NCBI RefSeq assembly: GCF_020463795.1 | Contig: NZ_CP080025.1 | Coordinates: 313,001 to 377,000, forward strand | Source of the DNA: Echinicola marina | GTDB lineage: Bacteria; Bacteroidota; Bacteroidia; Cytophagales; Cyclobacteriaceae | Reading direction: 5' to 3' | Length of the DNA stretch: 64,000 nucleotides | In this document: positions 63,594 to 64,000 of the stretch, one piece after another | How positions within the stretch are numbered: the stretch's first letter is position 1 | Layout: each line of letters opens with the position of its first letter | Program-made: the position numbers and the translations under genes | The notes under the pieces: generated by a model | Database searches by the model: none | What the model saw: the letters and a program-made list of their open reading frames with translations, nothing else | Told to the model about the DNA's origin: nothing

Positions 63594-64000
63594 ATGGAAA
63601 CAACCATTGGGAAAAAAATTGTCATTTCAACTGAAGACTTAGCCAAGACCTACCATGAGTCGAAGATACCAGTTCAGGCATTAAAAGATGTTGACCTGAA
63701 GATCGAAGAAGGTGAGTTTACGGCAATCGTCGGTCCTTCTGGTTCTGGTAAGACCACTCTTTTAAATATCATTGGAGGCCTTGACTCTCCCAGTAAAGGG
63801 AAGGTCATTATAGGAGACACAGATATATCAAAGTTGAAAGAGTCCGCACTGATAGATTTCAGGCTGCACCATATTGGTTTTGTTTTTCAGCAATACAATC
63901 TTATTCCAGTGCTCACAGCCAAAGAAAACGTGGAGTTTATCATGTTGCTGCAAAAGAAATCAATGCAAGAAATGGAAGAAAGGGCCATGCAACTTTTAAA
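63594..64000 (+). CDS. ABC transporter ATP-binding protein (MacB/LolD type), 5' part
   Basis: The frame opens at ATG 63594 (METTIGKKIVISTEDLAKTYHES) and runs off the window. Walker A GPSGSGKTTL is followed by IIGGLDSPSKGKVIIGD and the Q-loop FVFQQYNLIP. The signature motif and Walker B lie beyond the edge. It is the motor of the two-permease transporter, 12 bp after the second permease gene. Confidence 0.93.
   Translation, partial: METTIGKKIVISTEDLAKTYHESKIPVQALKDVDLKIEEGEFTAIVGPSGSGKTTLLNIIGGLDSPSKGKVIIGDTDISKLKESALIDFRLHHIGFVFQQYNLIPVLTAKENVEFIMLLQKKSMQEMEERAMQLL

Overview
The window comes from a member of the Bacteroidota, most likely a marine or soil relative of the Cyclobacteriaceae (Echinicola/Cyclobacterium/Algoriphagus type). 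The reasons are two very large secreted proteins with gliding-motility/type IX secretion (T9SS) type B C-terminal domains, each beside a PorP/SprF-family outer-membrane protein, many lipoproteins, weak Shine-Dalgarno signals and moderate to low GC. No species can be named from the sequence alone.

Layout. 0-2 kb: the start of a phosphotriesterase-like lipoprotein (cut by the window edge) and an MlrC/M81-like lipoprotein. 1.95-3.29 kb: a complete IS4-type insertion sequence with 18-bp imperfect inverted repeats and a 9-bp target duplication, lying 22 bp before the M81 gene. 3.4-11.4 kb: a CaaX-type M48 protease, a PorP/SprF protein and a divergent 1869-residue T9SS substrate. 11.4-24.7 kb: ordinary chromosomal genes (yaaA, an RlpA-like lipoprotein, pgk, a Sua5/TsaC-type tRNA-modification enzyme with a TPR lipoprotein, a Nudix hydrolase, recQ, an enoyl-CoA hydratase, comEC, a GNAT enzyme with phoH, and a SAM hydrolase).

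25.2-44.8 kb: an integrated mobile island of about 19.6 kb inserted at the 3' end of a tRNA-Leu(CAA). An 18-bp direct repeat of the tRNA end marks the far boundary. The left part is an AT-rich minus-strand module encoding a TerS-like small terminase subunit, an excisionase/AlpA-like HTH protein, a possible replication initiator and several unknown proteins. The right end has a tyrosine integrase. With no capsid, tail or portal genes, this gene set resembles a phage satellite (PICI-like). Its cargo is a plus-strand defence operon: hsdM, hsdS, an unknown coiled-coil membrane protein, hsdR, a multidomain McrB-like GTPase and McrC. A second unknown membrane protein lies between mcrC and the integrase. 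The island supplies a new terminator next to the tRNA; the tRNA's likely original terminator is stranded beyond the right boundary.

45-64 kb: a TPR/HTH membrane regulator, a 49-residue membrane micro-protein, a ~3600-residue repetitive T9SS adhesin (Calx-beta-like domains, a YWTD-type propeller, five 213-bp repeats and ten 237-bp repeats) and its translationally coupled PorP/SprF partner. A palindrome-rich intergenic region follows, then a LolA-like/two-permease/ATPase operon that runs off the right edge.

The most interesting parts are the satellite-like island, the unidentified membrane protein embedded in its type I restriction operon, and the two PorP/SprF plus giant-substrate secretion pairs.
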